64,000 nucleotides of DNA from Mesotaenium endlicherianum. Taxonomy: Eukaryota; Streptophyta; Zygnematophyceae; Zygnematales; Mesotaeniaceae. The DNA is taken from NCBI GenBank assembly GCA_009602735.1, contig WELA01008973.1:39867-103866 (forward strand), given 5' to 3'. The position numbers and the translations under genes were made by a program. Below are positions 32,693 through 44,743 of the stretch, one piece after another. A model generated the notes under the pieces. That model was not told the DNA's origin and made no database searches. It worked only from the letters and a program-made list of their open reading frames with translations. The stretch's first letter is position 1. Every line of letters starts with the position of its first letter.

Positions 32693-33565
32693 GTAAACAA
32701 GCTAAGGCGGAGTAGTACTACCTAGAGCGTGGGTGCACGAACCCACTATGTCGAGCAAACTCCTAGTGGAAAGCTATGTTATGGCCGCGAGAAAGAATAG
32801 GGTGTTCGCGACCAAATGTGAGGGGTGATGAACACTACGAGCGACCTACACATAGAAGTGAGGAAAGCAAGAGTGGGTAAGCACACACTACGAGCATTTA
32901 GTCACGTAGAAACAAATATCATCTCACTCATAAATAGGAACATACAAAACTAACACCAAAATGGTGTTAGCTCGCGGCCTAAGTAGCGTGCTCTCGAATG
33001 CTATGCCTAGTGCCTACGAAAATTCACTAAATTCTAAACTCTACGATGAACGCGTCATCGCGTCACCTCACACAAATCCACAATAAACTAAATTTGAAAA
33101 AGAAGGGAACCTAGTGGTCGACACACACACGTACAACTCAATGACTATGGCCAAAAGGGAACCCGACACCCCGATGTCCCCTACTCTCCCTAACCCCTAG
33201 CAATCCTTGGGCATACCCATGGAGATTGCCTATGGTACAGTGATGATCTAGTCATGGATCCCCTTGGGTACCCGCGCCGACCCTTTAGGCGAGCGAACCT
33301 GAGGATTGACCTCCACACATGTGGGCGGCAACACCATGTGTGGAGGTAAAGAGAGTGCGCGTGATCTGGGAAGAGCCTCAGAGCTGCTCAAAATCAAAAC
33401 TTCGTGAGCAGATCCTGGAACCCAGGGTTCACCACCAGGGCACATAGACTAGACCATCCTCACCTACCGCCCTAACCCAACTAACCACTAGAGCCTGCAA
33501 GTAACCCTCCACCCTCAAGGAACAACTAGACACCCAAAGAGAACTCGACAAGGACGGGCACGACA
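32693..33565 (-). repeat. Element D terminal repeat, 5' side
   Basis: Nearly identical to 14297-15167, with scattered substitutions. Its outer end GGGCACGACA meets the duplicated GTGG of the split A LTR. It lacks the 14178-14296 part found on the other side. Confidence 0.8.
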
Positions 33566-34017
33566 GTGGCCGGATGACACCCTTGGGTTGATGGCGATTC
33601 GGGATGATGGGAGGTGGCTATGGTTTTGATTAGCCAAGGTCCTACCGACGTGGTTAACTCCCGGGTAGGCGGTGCCATGGCACTGACCGTTGAACAATAA
33701 ACTCATTCTATGTACATAGGCTAGGTATTGCCCTCGAGTTCGGCACACGAAAACGAGGCCAACTCTCTGTACCGCTTATTGAGAAAACATATGAATCCAA
33801 GACTGCAAGCCGTTACACGAATTGCTTACTATCCTTGCTTATGTATGAGTTTACTGATTGCCTGATGGATGCTTGCTACTTGCATTTGTTGCCCACGCTA
33901 GTTGTGCGATCTTTTGTTGATTAATGAGTTAACCAAAAGATATTATAAAGATTACTTACTGATATAAAAAAATTTCTGTTAATTGTTAATCGCCTATTGG
34001 TAAATCGATTCATTTCA
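33566..34017 (+). repeat. Old A-family LTR, right half
   Basis: It resumes at GTGGCCGGATGAC and runs through 'ggtcctaccgacgtggttaactcccgggtaggcggtgccat' phrases to the terminal ATCGATTCATTTCA at 34017. Together with 13929-14177 it reconstitutes one ~700-bp diverged LTR that was the target of element D. Confidence 0.85.
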
Positions 34018-34403
34018 CCACCACAATTGTGCGAAGAGCATATAAAATGGTGAGTGTTGTGTTAGTTTCCAAGTTCTCAGAAGTCTCAATTGTCGAATTG
34101 TTGATAGCAAGAGCAAGATTAACAAGCAAAGTCCTTAGTGAAGAGCTGAGTGAGCCCAGCCAGCAGTGAAAAATTGTTAGACGCGGTTCTGAACTAAGAG
34201 CTTAAGCTAGGCATAGACGCTGTAGGTTCAAAGCTTAATATGCTGTGACTTTGTGAATGTTAAGCGAAAGGCCCTGGTGGGCAATTTTCTCCAAAACTTG
34301 GTGTTGTGTGTTGGTCTGCTTAGACGTGATTTCTGCAAACTATAATTTGTTCATTTGTGCAATCTTCAACTTGCGCGAAAGCTTATTTAGATACTTTTGT
34401 ACT
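34018..34403 (+). repeat. B-family LTR fragment (promoter to U5)
   Basis: It carries TATAAAAT at 34041, then 'gtgttagtttcc' and downstream phrases ('gtgacttt', 'ttaagcgaaag', 'gcaattttctc') that match the 3' part of the B LTR at 50886-51300 in reverse complement. It ends where a new B LTR start appears. Confidence 0.65.
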
Positions 34404-34770
34404 TGTAAGGAGAGCTGAAGTGTTGATTTTTTTTTTTGATAATGTTGCTAAGTCTTGAGGTAGGAAGTAGAGAAGAACAAGCTCAGTGTGAAAACACTAA
34501 GTGCTGACCCAAATGCTGACCCTCCCACTAAATGGTGAAGTGTAGGAAGATCAGAATTGGTCAACCAAAGTCAGCCTGCCACCGACATACGATCATAGGG
34601 CGATTGACCAGGTTGATTCCCCACGTGTAGGGATGCACCGACCAGTCGTCTATGGAAATCCCACATGCAGGGAGGACCACCGACATATCGACCAGGATGA
34701 CGATACACTTGATGAAAAGCCGCACACGTGTCCTGGTCCGACACCGTTAGGCACGACAGGCCTCGTATTC
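34404..34770 (+). repeat. B-family LTR start (U3), head-to-tail with preceding fragment
   Basis: It starts TGTAAGGAGAGCTGAAG. It follows the U3 phrases seen at 62493-62800: 'gctaagtctt', 'caccgacat', 'gggcgattgacc', 'ccaccgacatatcgacca', 'cacgtgtcctgg' and 'gttaggcacgaca'. No internal retrotransposon sequence separates it from the U5 end to its left. Confidence 0.65.
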
Positions 34771-35527
34771 GTCCTCTTATCGTGACTACATTTTCATGTG
34801 CCAAGTTCCAACATGTGGCGTACGTAGTTTCTCTGTCACCAAAAAATACGGTACAAATCTCTCATGAGGGTACCGCTCATAACTTCTGAGAGCTCACTCA
34901 TGGCCAGAAAAGTGGACTCTCTGTAATGATCACAGACGGAGACGTGACAAGACATCATGATGCCCTAAGCTTGTCGATTACCAACTTCCAAGGCTGGATA
35001 CTGGGAAAGGGAGAGGTCATCCTGGTGGCAATAGACTTCAGAGATTCGCGTAGCTGTGGTAGTCGGGACTATTGTTTGCTTTTGAGCGCAACTGATTGTG
35101 CACTTCTTGTTGCCCCTGGTTGCCCCACCTTCCCTGCACGACTTGCAGCTGTATGCGTGGATCTATTGAGTGCAATCAAGTGCTTTCAAAGGAAGTCAAG
35201 GGAGGGGCTTGGGAAGGGCACATGGTGGACGGTGGCACATGGATGTGCCAAAGTCCCAAGCCATTTCACTACAGGTTGGTGATTAGCCTCCTTAAACATT
35301 TTTGATGTCTACAGCACGAGCTGTGCGTAACGTCATCACTCGGAGTACTGATGGCGGCATGTAGATTACAGACTTGAGTAATTGTGATGTATATAGCTGG
35401 AGCTCAGGCTGCAAATCCAAGCTGAGCTTTAGAACATCGGAGCCATGAACTCAGTAAAATTACCTTAAGTAGCTACCCTCAATCTTTCAAAGGATGTCAA
35501 CTTGATATTGCTACCAAAGAACGGAAG
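34771..35527. other. No recognised feature
   Basis: A plus-strand frame at 34926-35282 has mixed composition and no motif. It could be an exon of the hypothetical gene that follows, but there is nothing to prove it. Confidence 0.3.
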
Positions 35528-36136
35528 ATGGAATCGACTGCTGCAAAATCAGCAATGATGCGTGTAGCAGAAGTGCAACTAGGACTAGGAGGCGAATATT
35601 TAGTAAAGAAGGGCAAAGTAGAACATGGTTCTCCCGGACTTGTTTATTCGACCCATTACAGCAGTTCTAGAAATCCCGATCTCCAAAATTCATCCATTCA
35701 AGACTTGAGGCGGACTACATCTGCTCCTTCACCTTTTTTTGAAACGGAGCTGGACTTGATTGCTTCGCTTAAATGTAGTCATGGGCGTCATCAACCTGGG
35801 CGTTCATCTCTAGGAGTTTCAGCCGATTCAGAATGCAGTAGTCCCAGTACTCCTTACAATGACTGTCGCCAAAACATCAGGCGAGGAAAAAGTCGTTGTG
35901 GAACATCACAGCTGGCAAAGAAGCTCGAGGGAGAGGGAGCCTTAAGGGACAAGCCAAGACTAGGGCTGACTAGAAGATGTATTTTGAAGACGACCCCTAA
36001 GGGCTCAGCAAGAAACAGCCCCAGAGTATTGAGGCGATGCATTACAGGTTATCCTCCTTGCACTTTCTCCTCAATGTGCGCTAGTAATGGGTGCTTTTGT
36101 GATCTTTGTGCAAGACAGACGACTCTTGATTTGTAA
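35528..36136 (+). CDS. Hypothetical protein
   Basis: A 202-codon frame starts at an ATG in purine-rich context. It is rich in Ser, Arg and Lys, with SQLAKKLEGEGALRDKPRLG and a Cys cluster at the end (CTFSSMCASNGCFCDLC). I recognise no domain. It lies between retroelement relics and the eS10 gene, in a 5-kb stretch without obvious transposon sequence, so a host gene is possible. Splice sites cannot be set. Confidence 0.3.
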   Translation: MESTAAKSAMMRVAEVQLGLGGEYLVKKGKVEHGSPGLVYSTHYSSSRNPDLQNSSIQDLRRTTSAPSPFFETELDLIASLKCSHGRHQPGRSSLGVSADSECSSPSTPYNDCRQNIRRGKSRCGTSQLAKKLEGEGALRDKPRLGLTRRCILKTTPKGSARNSPRVLRRCITGYPPCTFSSMCASNGCFCDLCARQTTLDL

Positions 36137-36264
36137 CAGTCAAAGTGGATGCCAACTATGGGAGGCACCTGTTACTTGTAATGAATAATGGTGGTGATCA
36201 AAGGAGAGTACTGCTGGCCTTTCTTCGAGTCAGACCTTCAGAGATGCCTCCAAGTTGATTCAGA

Positions 36265-36753
36265 TTGCTTTGTGCACTTGGGGAGGCAATTTGTTGCGAA
36301 GACTTTCCTCTTGTATACAGGATGCATCTACATCATTGTGAATACTCTTGGGTAAGGAAATACCTCAGCCAAAGTAACTCCGCCTATTGTGCATGTGGGT
36401 CCACAGAGTATAAGGAGGCATGCAGGCCAGAAGCAATGGACGAGGCAAGAATAAGAATTAAACAGGCTGCGTGGGATGTTGTGGAGGCACAGCAACGCCA
36501 TTTTGCTGTCACTTATGCAATACCAAATCTGGATCCCTTAACAAATTCCTGCAATACTTCTGGAAGGAACTCCTCACATCATCTCGATGCCGACTTTGAG
36601 ATTGATGATGAAGAATCTGGAAGGAAAAAATTGGGATCACAGCAAGAGGCGAAGACTATGAGGAGCGCTCTACGTAGACCTCGGACGTGCGGGTTTGCAA
36701 CTTTCTTCTCAAGGTTCAACTTCGGACGGCCCAAGAAGAAGATTGTGACTTGA
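36265..36753 (+). CDS. Hypothetical protein, possible second exon of the preceding gene
   Basis: The frame is open for 162 codons, preceded by an AG (GATTCAG at 36257-36263) that could be an acceptor. It has CEYSWVRKYLSQ, a helical DEARIRIKQAAWDVVEAQQRHF, an acidic DADFEIDDEESGRKK and a strongly basic end (RPKKKIVT). There is no ATG at the start. Composition resembles the frame at 35528-36136. No family recognised. Confidence 0.3.
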   Translation: MLCALGEAICCEDFPLVYRMHLHHCEYSWVRKYLSQSNSAYCACGSTEYKEACRPEAMDEARIRIKQAAWDVVEAQQRHFAVTYAIPNLDPLTNSCNTSGRNSSHHLDADFEIDDEESGRKKLGSQQEAKTMRSALRRPRTCGFATFFSRFNFGRPKKKIVT

Positions 36754-39071
36754 ACATGTGGCAAACATAACAGGTTCAACACCAATCTTTGGATCCCTGG
36801 TTGTTGTACTAGAGATGTACATACACAATTGTTGCAGTCGTATACGGCCCAAATTATTCAGCAAGTTGGGTGCTGCATTGAACCATCACATGCTGCTAGG
36901 TAGATATGCAAGGCCGAAGGTTGTGAGGCATGGAGCTCTTACTCGTAGAACGTACAGCCATATCATTTCGTTCCCTCGCCATTGTGTAGGAACCAATAAG
37001 ACTAGCTTTCATTCAGTCTTTCTTGTGAGTATTTGCGATCTGATGGTGCCTACTTTTTGCCAAGAGTCACCCATATGTGCTTATTACTAAGAGGCATTGC
37101 AGACAACTAGACGTCGCTTTACAATGAGATTAGGGCTTGAATATGAGTCCAGACGAGATAAGAGCAGGAAGCTGAATGGAATGGGTATATTGTTCATATT
37201 TACACCCTTGATTGTGCTGTTGGCAAGAAACAGCATGTTCAAGAACACTAGTTTAGTTTCTTAAGATTAACTCGATAGTCAATATTCCTTATGTATTAAT
37301 TTCTGTGTATCCTTCTGATTCTCCTCCTGCTGCTGTGGAGGACCTGCAATTCTTATTACTGCACCTGCTACACTATGCATGCAAGCCACCACAACAACAT
37401 TTTTATGACATCTAGAAACTTCATAGCTATGCGCGGCCCTCCCTTAACAAGTTGACAAAGTATCATAAAAAAGTTCCTCGTGAATGTCTATGGGTACGGA
37501 ATGACGAGGCCTTTTCTCCTATTTCATTAGTGAGTACTTTCTTGATGTTATGAGTATTCAGTAGTTTTGCAATGCTGTCCTATATGTGGCATTGTACTCC
37601 AATTGCAACTAACTTGGAACCTCGTGAGGCACTCTTGCCCCTTTCATAAGCATGTGCAATCAATCAGCTTAGTCATGTTGGCACTCCCGTTGTTGACACT
37701 TCATTGTTATGATTCACATGCACCCCCTGGTGCCCTGTTTTAGACACGCACGTACCTTTCATCGTAATATAGGGCCGAATGAAGCAAAATCAGCCCACTT
37801 CCTGCGTATCATCTAAAATCCGGTGTTATACTTTCATCACTTAAAGAGATCCTGCAGCAAATTGTTTACAAACACGGACTCCAAAGCATTTCCTAGGTGA
37901 CACGGTACAAGGAACTCACCACTCCATGCCCAACATAACTCAACTAGGTGGACTTGCAACTACCTCTCAGGATATAGGCTTATATATTTGAGGGGCAGAT
38001 CAAAATGCTATGAATAAGAACGAACATAGGGGTAGAATAAAACTTTGCATAGTCAACAAGAAGGCCTATATGAGAAGCCTCTTAGCGTCCCCGTTCCTGT
38101 GAATGTATATTACATTCAAGGACCTGAAATATTCTCACGCATAAAAAAGAAGATTCTAAGGCCGAGGAGTAAAAATCTGTCTGCCACCCTAACACACAAC
38201 CATCCTCACAACAACAACGTCTCGTGGGTGAAGAATTCTCTGAAAGCGACCGCTACTAACATTGTCGCATCTGCTCAACTTCTATAACCACTTTTTGCAA
38301 AATGCTCCTTCAGGAATTGCCCCTGAACATAAAAGAGAAGGCAGTGCGCTATCTTACAATATGGCGTGTACCCCTTTATTACTGAGTAATACTCTGCATC
38401 TCATATTTTTCATGTAATCTTCTTTGCACGAAGACACCAACGCCGACAACTCTAATGTCTGAAAGATGACCAAAAGCAACCCACACTACAAAAATGGCAC
38501 TGCAACCAAACGAGGCACTCGTGTGACCAGTACATGGGATCAAAAGAAGGAGACCATAAACATAATCCAATTTTGCAAGCAGTTGCAAGCAAGCATCTCA
38601 ACCAACACACGCTCAGACTGAGTTTCAACAGTACGCTATTGTCCCTTGACAGTCACGACCCCAGGTCGCAAAAGTGAGAAACAACTCTGTGACACGGAAT
38701 GACCCAACCAAGCTGACAAGCATCCCATGGTATGAGACGCCTACTATTTTCATCAGTGCACTAGCAGCAACCATGATATCCCCAGTGTCAGAACCTTTGC
38801 CGTCAGGGGCAGCAACATACTCTTTGACTAGCAATGTGATCTCTCAACCATGTCATGATAAAAGCGGCAGCCTTTGGGGATATTTAGGCATACTCATGCA
38901 GAAAAAGACTTCAATCAGAACATCATCTCTGTTCATCCTTCTGGAACTTCGTAACCCGTGAGAACGTGCCACTTTGCAAACCCAAAAATAGGGGAAAATC
39001 ATGTACAGATTACAGATCTCATGCTTGCAAAGAAAAGAGTTGTAGAACATTTTAGTAGCAACATGGATGCA
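36754..39071. other. Intergenic and 3' flank of eS10, no gene seen
   Basis: Only short AT-rich frames. No LTR termini, tRNA or repeat recognised. The part near 38400-39071 should hold the 3' untranslated region of the eS10 gene. Confidence 0.35.
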
Positions 39072-41319
39072 CTACTGCTCAGCAGGAGCACCAACGCCAC
39101 TGCCCTGATCTCCGCCATAGCCACCACCACCGCCGCGACCAAATCCACCTCTGCCACCTCCCTGCTCATAAAACACCCCCATATGAACAGTAAAATCCAC
39201 ATATCAACAATGGTGTCCAAAAAATAACAAAACAGGCGACATCTGTACTCGAATACTTAGCATCTATCAAGTTATGTGGCACACCCAGGAAGGCTAAGAG
39301 GTGCCGCCCCCTCATACATCATCCCCAGTCGATACCACCCCTTCTGCCGTCTACTTTCCACCAACAGCGCAGCTTGACTCAAGAATGCACACGTCTAAAC
39401 TTTATCGATACCAATACGACAAGCTCCCATTTTTTAAAAACCCTCGCGTCACGACCTCCTGCCCTACTTGAACTCAATAAGATACAAAGTTTTGATGCTG
39501 TGCCTTCCCACTAAAACACAATATGCTACCTTTGAGCTAGAGTTATGAGCAGCTGTCCCGCACTTACTTCACGGAAAGACGGCCTGTATGCACCAGGGGC
39601 ACCGCCCTTGTCAGCAGCTCCAGCGTAGCCACCACCACCCTCACGAGGAGCACCACTGCGATAGCCCTCTCTATCGCCAAAGCGAGGCCTGTCTCCCTCA
39701 AACCGGGGAGGCCTGCATAGCACATTCATTAACAACTACTAAGTACTCCATGCATATGCATGCAAGCACCATACAATCCCTTCTGGACTAAGACTATACT
39801 TATGACTGCTTTGCTTGTTTGCAATGACTGAACGTACACATAATGTACTTAGCAGGTTGTAAAGACGTCACTAAAGTAGGCAACTGCTGAACCCAAGAAA
39901 TCCAACTTAGAATTGACGTAATTTGGGCAGAACAAAGCTAGCAAATCATAAACCCTGCACACCTCACGTACGAATTTCGAGGATTTATACTACACTCGAG
40001 GACTCTTTAGTCTGTTACACAAACAAAGTCCTTTGACTTCACTTTATATACTCTGCACTGGCTACATTCAAACTTCCAGCTGCATCCCAACCACCGTTAC
40101 GACCTGAAAGCTCAACATCGCAAGGAGAGTTGCATGGCAAAAGGGGTTGCATTGGTTGTTGTTCTCATTCCCATATGCTAGAACGCTTTGCATGCAGTTG
40201 GTCAGCACATTGACACGTATCTGAGCATACCTTGGGCCACGGTCTCCACGTTCTCCGCCAGGACCACCACCCAAGCGACCGACAGGCCTTGCTGACTTCT
40301 TCAGGGTAGCAGGCACGATTTCAGAGGGCAGGTTCAAGAAAGTCCTCAAGTACTCGATACCGTCGTTGGTGAGGTACCAGTAGTAGTGTCTCCAAGCAAA
40401 GGATTCCTTGACGTATTCCTTGGACTTGAAACTTTGCATCAACTTGATCACCTGTTTGACCAACAAACATCAGACCTCTCAGCTACTGAATCTAACATGG
40501 AAACATAGTATGCAATGAAGGAACTAATGGAATCACCCTCAATGACGCATGCACAAGTCTATGAGTTACTATTCAAGTGTCGCACTCCCTCGTAGCGTGG
40601 CACTTGTGGTGGCTTACCTGCAAGTTCGGCACGTCAATCTCTGGGTGCTTGGGGGCATTGAAATCCTTCTTTGCGTACAGGACACCCTCTGTTGGAACCA
40701 CATAAACAAAACAGGCCACCTGGTGACCTCCGAGACGTCTGTACATAAAGGGTAGGAACTTAACACTGCACCCCAGATGCCAGTATCCTCATCAACAAGC
40801 TCATTGACACCTACAATGGGTAGGGACATTACAACCGCATTCTAATCTCCAGTATTTCCATCTTCCGGCTCATGCCACCAATTATTCAACATATCTAGCT
40901 AACCTAAAGCCCTCCAGAGAACTCAGAAAGTATGTGCTTTGATGCACCTACGTCACCCACGAAACCCTAAAACGATTCGCTCTGCAAATACTCCACGGTG
41001 ACTATTGGCGTCTTGTCACCGTGAAGAAGCAACTAGGAAAAAAGTTGAGAACAACATGCTAGTGAGTGATTTGACATACCCTTAAAGAGGTACTTGTAGA
41101 CCTCTACGCGGTTCTTCTTGGAGATCAACTGTTACAAATCCAGCACACTAACATTAGCAGAAAGACAAAAACCACGAGCAGATACCTCATACACGTTGAA
41201 ATGTCACCCCTACAACCCTGGTTGAGGCTGCAAAACGATGATATTCATATTGAAACCATCAAACTAACAGCATCCAAAATGAGTTCATTCGTGATGGTTT
41301 TGCTGTTTGAACACACCAT
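39072..41319 (-). CDS. RPS10: 40S ribosomal protein eS10, six exons
   Basis: Component of the small ribosomal subunit head near the mRNA entry channel. Proposed exons on the minus strand are 41317-41319 (ATG alone), 41080-41128, 40618-40688, 40231-40451, 39568-39712 and 39072-39161, with 579 coding bases giving 192 residues. Internal exons have AG/GT boundaries (for example GTAAGC, GTATGC, GTAAGT donors) and phases fit. The protein runs [40 protein letters not shown], then [14 protein letters not shown] and [15 protein letters not shown] of the S10/plectin domain. A plant-type tail follows ([31 protein letters not shown], then Gly/Arg-rich). The start exon is inferred from GCCATG followed by GTGTGT. 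Upstream CTTTCC/TTCCTCTC tracts would suit a ribosomal-protein promoter. Confidence 0.92.
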
Positions 41320-41599
41320 GGCTGCGTTGTCTGTGACAAGGCCCACAGCCTCCGAGCAGAAAGGAACGCTGAGAGGAACAACCGAGGGGAAAGAGGTCTA
41401 AACATGGCGCTTGCTCCCTTTCATTTGGCCAAGGGTGCAGTGGAGTTCTTCACTCCGACCGGATCGTCCAATCTGACGGTAATTATAAGGCAGATAATGT
41501 TAAGAGTACAAAGAAACAGGCTCGCGCGTGGACGGGGGCTCCGCAGCTCAATAACTTGTCAATAACACTCGACGATTTGGTCTACTCCAAGGGCCAGTG
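41320..41599 (-). promoter_or_regulatory. Presumed eS10 promoter and 5' UTR
   Basis: About 280 bp lies between the proposed start codon and retroelement sequence. Pyrimidine tracts on the coding strand (TTCCTCTC, CTTTCCCCTC) resemble the leaders of ribosomal-protein genes. No clear TATA box. The boundary is set by position only. Confidence 0.35.
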
Positions 41600-41877
41600 T
41601 CGTGCCTAAAAGCGTCGGACCCCTGGCGCGTGCGTGGCTTCTCAGCACCTGTGATTTCAACTTGGTTGACGTGTCGGTGCGTCGCTATACGCGGGGATCA
41701 ACCGGGTTGATCGTCCCTTGCACGTGTGTCGGTGACAGACTGGTTGGGGTTTGACCCATTCCCGGTCTTCTTGCACTTGCATCATGCGGTGAGGCATCCC
41801 GCACTCGGTGCTTCCCATGTTCAACCAGTTCCTCATTCGACACTTAGCAGAAATTTCGAAAAGATAGCTTATTCTCA
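41600..41877 (-). repeat. Element B 3' LTR, U3 only
   Basis: It begins at TGAGAATAAGCTATC directly after a polypurine tract (AAGAGAAAGGGAAAC on the minus strand). It then follows the B U3: 'ttctgctaagt', 'caccgacacacgtgc', 'gaccgac...cacgtc' phrases and 'taggcacgaca' near 41604. The rest of the LTR, including its TATA, is missing. Confidence 0.65.
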
Positions 41878-42666
41878 GTTTCCCTTTCTCTTTTCCATCA
41901 AATTTGCAGAGAAAGTAATTGGGTAGGGTACTGGCAGCAGCTCTTGCGGGTCGTGGTCCCTATTACTCACAGTTTCCAGCTGCTTCATGATTCGGGGTTG
42001 CCATACTAAGGGTGTTGGCATGTTTATGCTTGTATATCCTTCCTCTTCTTGCTTCATGAGGTTGTCACTGGCTTCTGGGTACCTGTCATTAACATAGCAA
42101 TCTAGCAATTCGTAGTTTGCTTCTTCTATGCAAACCATTTTCACAGGAATTACTCCTGCCGGCTGCCTATCTGTTGACTGGTAAGTCACTCTCTGTTTCC
42201 GCAGATCAATGACCATACCCAAAGGAATCAGTGCTTCTGTTCCCAAGAGAACATCATAGTTCTCAGCTTCCGTCACTGTGCACTCCATGAATAATGACGT
42301 CTCTTCAGGTTTCCCTGGATTTACTGTGATTTTCACAGGCTTGCGGGTAATCCCACAAGACTTTGAGACTTGTCCTGAGGCAGTTCTCAACTGAAAAGGA
42401 CTCTCTTCCAGGTCCCTTGTCGTCAAACCTAGAGCTTTCACAGCTCGTTTTCCCAAAATGACTGGCTGTGCGCCTGTATCCAACAGAATGTTGGGAGCTG
42501 CCCAGTTGTTGAATTTCAATGCACCACCCTTACTTTGCACTCTCACGGTGCTAAAATTGGTAGGCAATGAGGTGCTATTTGCACCTTCCTCAGCTATATC
42601 CAGCTGATGTCCGACCTCTTCAACCGTGAATGGGTAAGTGATATGCAAATTAGCGAGAGAAAGCAA
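41876..42666 (-). CDS. Element B aspartic protease
   Basis: About 260 residues. The retropepsin signature NILLDTGAQPVILG is followed by a second half-site YDVLLGTEALIPLGMVIDL. The arrangement resembles the D protease (VILDTGAQPVLLG), so B and D are related. It should process the B Gag. The shown start is not an ATG; the region is reached from the gag frame upstream. It ends EKRKGN-stop, and the same bases form the polypurine tract. Confidence 0.8.
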
Positions 42667-42675
42667 AGGAGCATG

Positions 42676-44004
42676 CTAGATCCGGTGTTCCACAAGGGCC
42701 TTCAGCTTCTCCAGCAAAAAATTAAATGTGTTGCGCGACCCGGGCCTGGTTTGTCGTAGCTGCGAGATCTCGTTTTCATCCAGAGTGATCCGGAAAGTCT
42801 GAGGAAGCTTCCCAGCATTCCTTGGCACCAGACGGTTGTAATCTGCTTGCTCGGTAGCCGTTGCATCCACAGCCTTTTCAGGCAGCCGCTTCTCGCCTTT
42901 GCAGACGATCTTTTCTGCAATATTTGCATCATAGTAGACATGTACCGCATTTAGTTTCGCAAACTGCGCTTTCAACTCAGCGATTTCTGCACTCATAGCT
43001 TCATACTTCTGGTTACCCTTGCGGTTACCAGAGCCACCCTTTTCTTTCTTCTTCTCTTTGTCTGCCTCTTTCGTGGCAGCATTTGCCCAAGGCAGCTTTT
43101 GATTTGGATTCTTAGACCAGCACTCATCTTCCAAGTGTCCCTTCTTACTGCAATGTGCGCATATCTGCGCTTTGCTAGCGGATAGTTGCTTAGCGTCTGG
43201 GTACGGACAGTCTCCCTTCTGATGTCCTGATTTCCCGCAATTCCAACAACTCTCTGCTGTTTCAGCAGTGTTGGCGTGCTTAGCAAACTTATTAGAAGAC
43301 CCGCTCTTTTTCTTAAACTGAAAATTAGAGCTGTTGGCCTTAGGCGAAGAGAATTCCTCTCTCCTCTCAGGAGCCATAAGCGTCCTGGAAGCCTCTTTAT
43401 ACCACACTTTACCTTCTTCGACATTACGTGCTATTTCAGCCGCCTCGTCGATGTCCCAATCAATCCCGTGCTTTGCGGACAGATGTGGCCTGACTTCACG
43501 ATCTGTTTTCTTGCCCAAGCACAACAGAAACTTGTCAGCCACTATTCTGGGCTCGTATATTTTTGCCTTTTTGGCGAGGTCTACCAATCTGGTTTTGACC
43601 TCCATGACTGTCTCGTTCTTTTGACGAACAAAATGCACATAACGTGCACCTTAAGACTGCGATTCTCTGGGAATCGTGGTTCAAGCAACTTGAAGAAACG
43701 ACGCAGGCAATACTCCAAGGCTAGCTGGTCATCCCCAGCCTCCATATCCTTACGACAGCTAGCCAAGGCTTGCGCATGGATTGCCTCTGTCGTGGCGCTA
43801 TCGCTTTGCTGACCATTGAGAGGTGTAGCTCTGCGTGTTACTCGTTCCTGAGCTTTAGCAATCTTTTCAGACAGTTCTGCACACACCTTTCGCAATTCTG
43901 CGACAGAGCCGGCATCATCATCTTGAGTGGCAGCCTTCCGCTGGCCCTCAGTGAGTTGCCTCATGGCCTCTGTTAATTCTTGGGTTAGTGCAGCTAAGTC
44001 TATG
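42676..44004 (-). pseudogene. gag: Element B gag, C-terminal part with two zinc knuckles
   Basis: The first segment (44004 to about 43630) is a coiled-coil and capsid-like region (ELTEAMRQLTEGQRKAA, LEYCLRRFFKLLEPRFPENR). After a frameshift near 43630, MHFVRQKNETVMEVKTRLVD continues in 43638-42676. Two CCHC knuckles, CWNCGKSGHQKGDC and CAHCSKKGHLEDEC, lie near 43240 and 43150, followed by a Lys-rich segment and AEIAELKAQFAKLNAV. The N-terminal part lies beyond element C at 50208-50794. Confidence 0.8.
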
Positions 44005-44743
44005 TGAAAGGGGCAGAGTGCCCTAGTGGAAGCGTAGTGACTCACGAGGAACAAAGCTAGTTGCAATCATACTCAAGAGTGCAGCGGCATATTGCTAAGA
44101 AAGCTTAGGAAAATTACTTGACAATTTGAGTGGCAAGAAACTGCTCACAAATGATGTAGGATGGAAGGCCTTGTCATTACAAACCCGTAGAAATTTACAG
44201 AAGTGAAAACTGATCAGAAATAAAGAAGTTATGCTTATTTATAATTTTCTACGACGGCCGCTCGCCCCTAGACGGGAGGGCCGCTTAAGTGTTTGTCAAA
44301 TCGTCCCTTCCAGAACATTCGTGAGAAAGCCAGATCAGTCTCATCTGACGTGTCGGGTCGATTTGACGTCCACATGCATGCATCGAAATATCTAGAATGT
44401 ACTAACTTAGACGCGCTAGGCTAATTCGAAACTTCTAGGTAAATTGACCTAGTCGGCACTCCGCGTCAGCCGAACTTACGTGAAGGTTCAAATTCACTCT
44501 AACGGCCCAGATGGCTCGCCGCTGTCGGTCAATCCGACGGTCGCGCTCACCGCGAATTAAGGACAGTCGTCAACCGACCTCAAAACTAATTAAACTTCGG
44601 AAATCCATAACTCTCTCAATACTTGACCAAATTTGATGAACTTTATATCAAGATGATCACAAACATGCACTCTACACTTCTATACAATCAAAACATACTT
44701 TCATGAAACTCAAAAATGCACTTTGTAAACCTATGACCTTACA
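44005..44743 (-). repeat. Element C 3' LTR
   Basis: It reads TGTAAGGTCATAGG...CCCCTTTCA on the minus strand. A G-rich polypurine tract (GGAGGGGGATGA) precedes it at 44744-44755. TATAAATA (minus) lies near 44232-44240. It is flanked by CTATG. Confidence 0.95.

Larger units (their letters stand above)
14178..33565 (-). mobile_element. Element D: Ty3/gypsy retrotransposon with DNA methyltransferase and PHD finger
   Basis: The 19.4-kb block interrupts an A-family LTR and has GTGG (AGTGG if one shared A is counted) at both outer ends, so it is one insertion. The outer ends read TGTC...GACA. Minus-strand order is gag, protease, C5 methyltransferase, RT, RNase H, integrase, PHD finger. About 7.4 kb of the block is later insertions: a solo A LTR in the methyltransferase and element E in the integrase. 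Both insertions plus their 5-bp duplications are multiples of three, and the protease, methyltransferase, RT and integrase pieces share one frame, so gag to integrase was probably a single polyprotein. The element is dead: at least eight TAG codons, one TGA and several frameshifts. Confidence 0.85.

Noticed and set aside
43276-43812. 178-codon plus-strand frame inside element B gag
   Set aside because: It is the antisense shadow of the gag coding strand, which carries two clear zinc knuckles.
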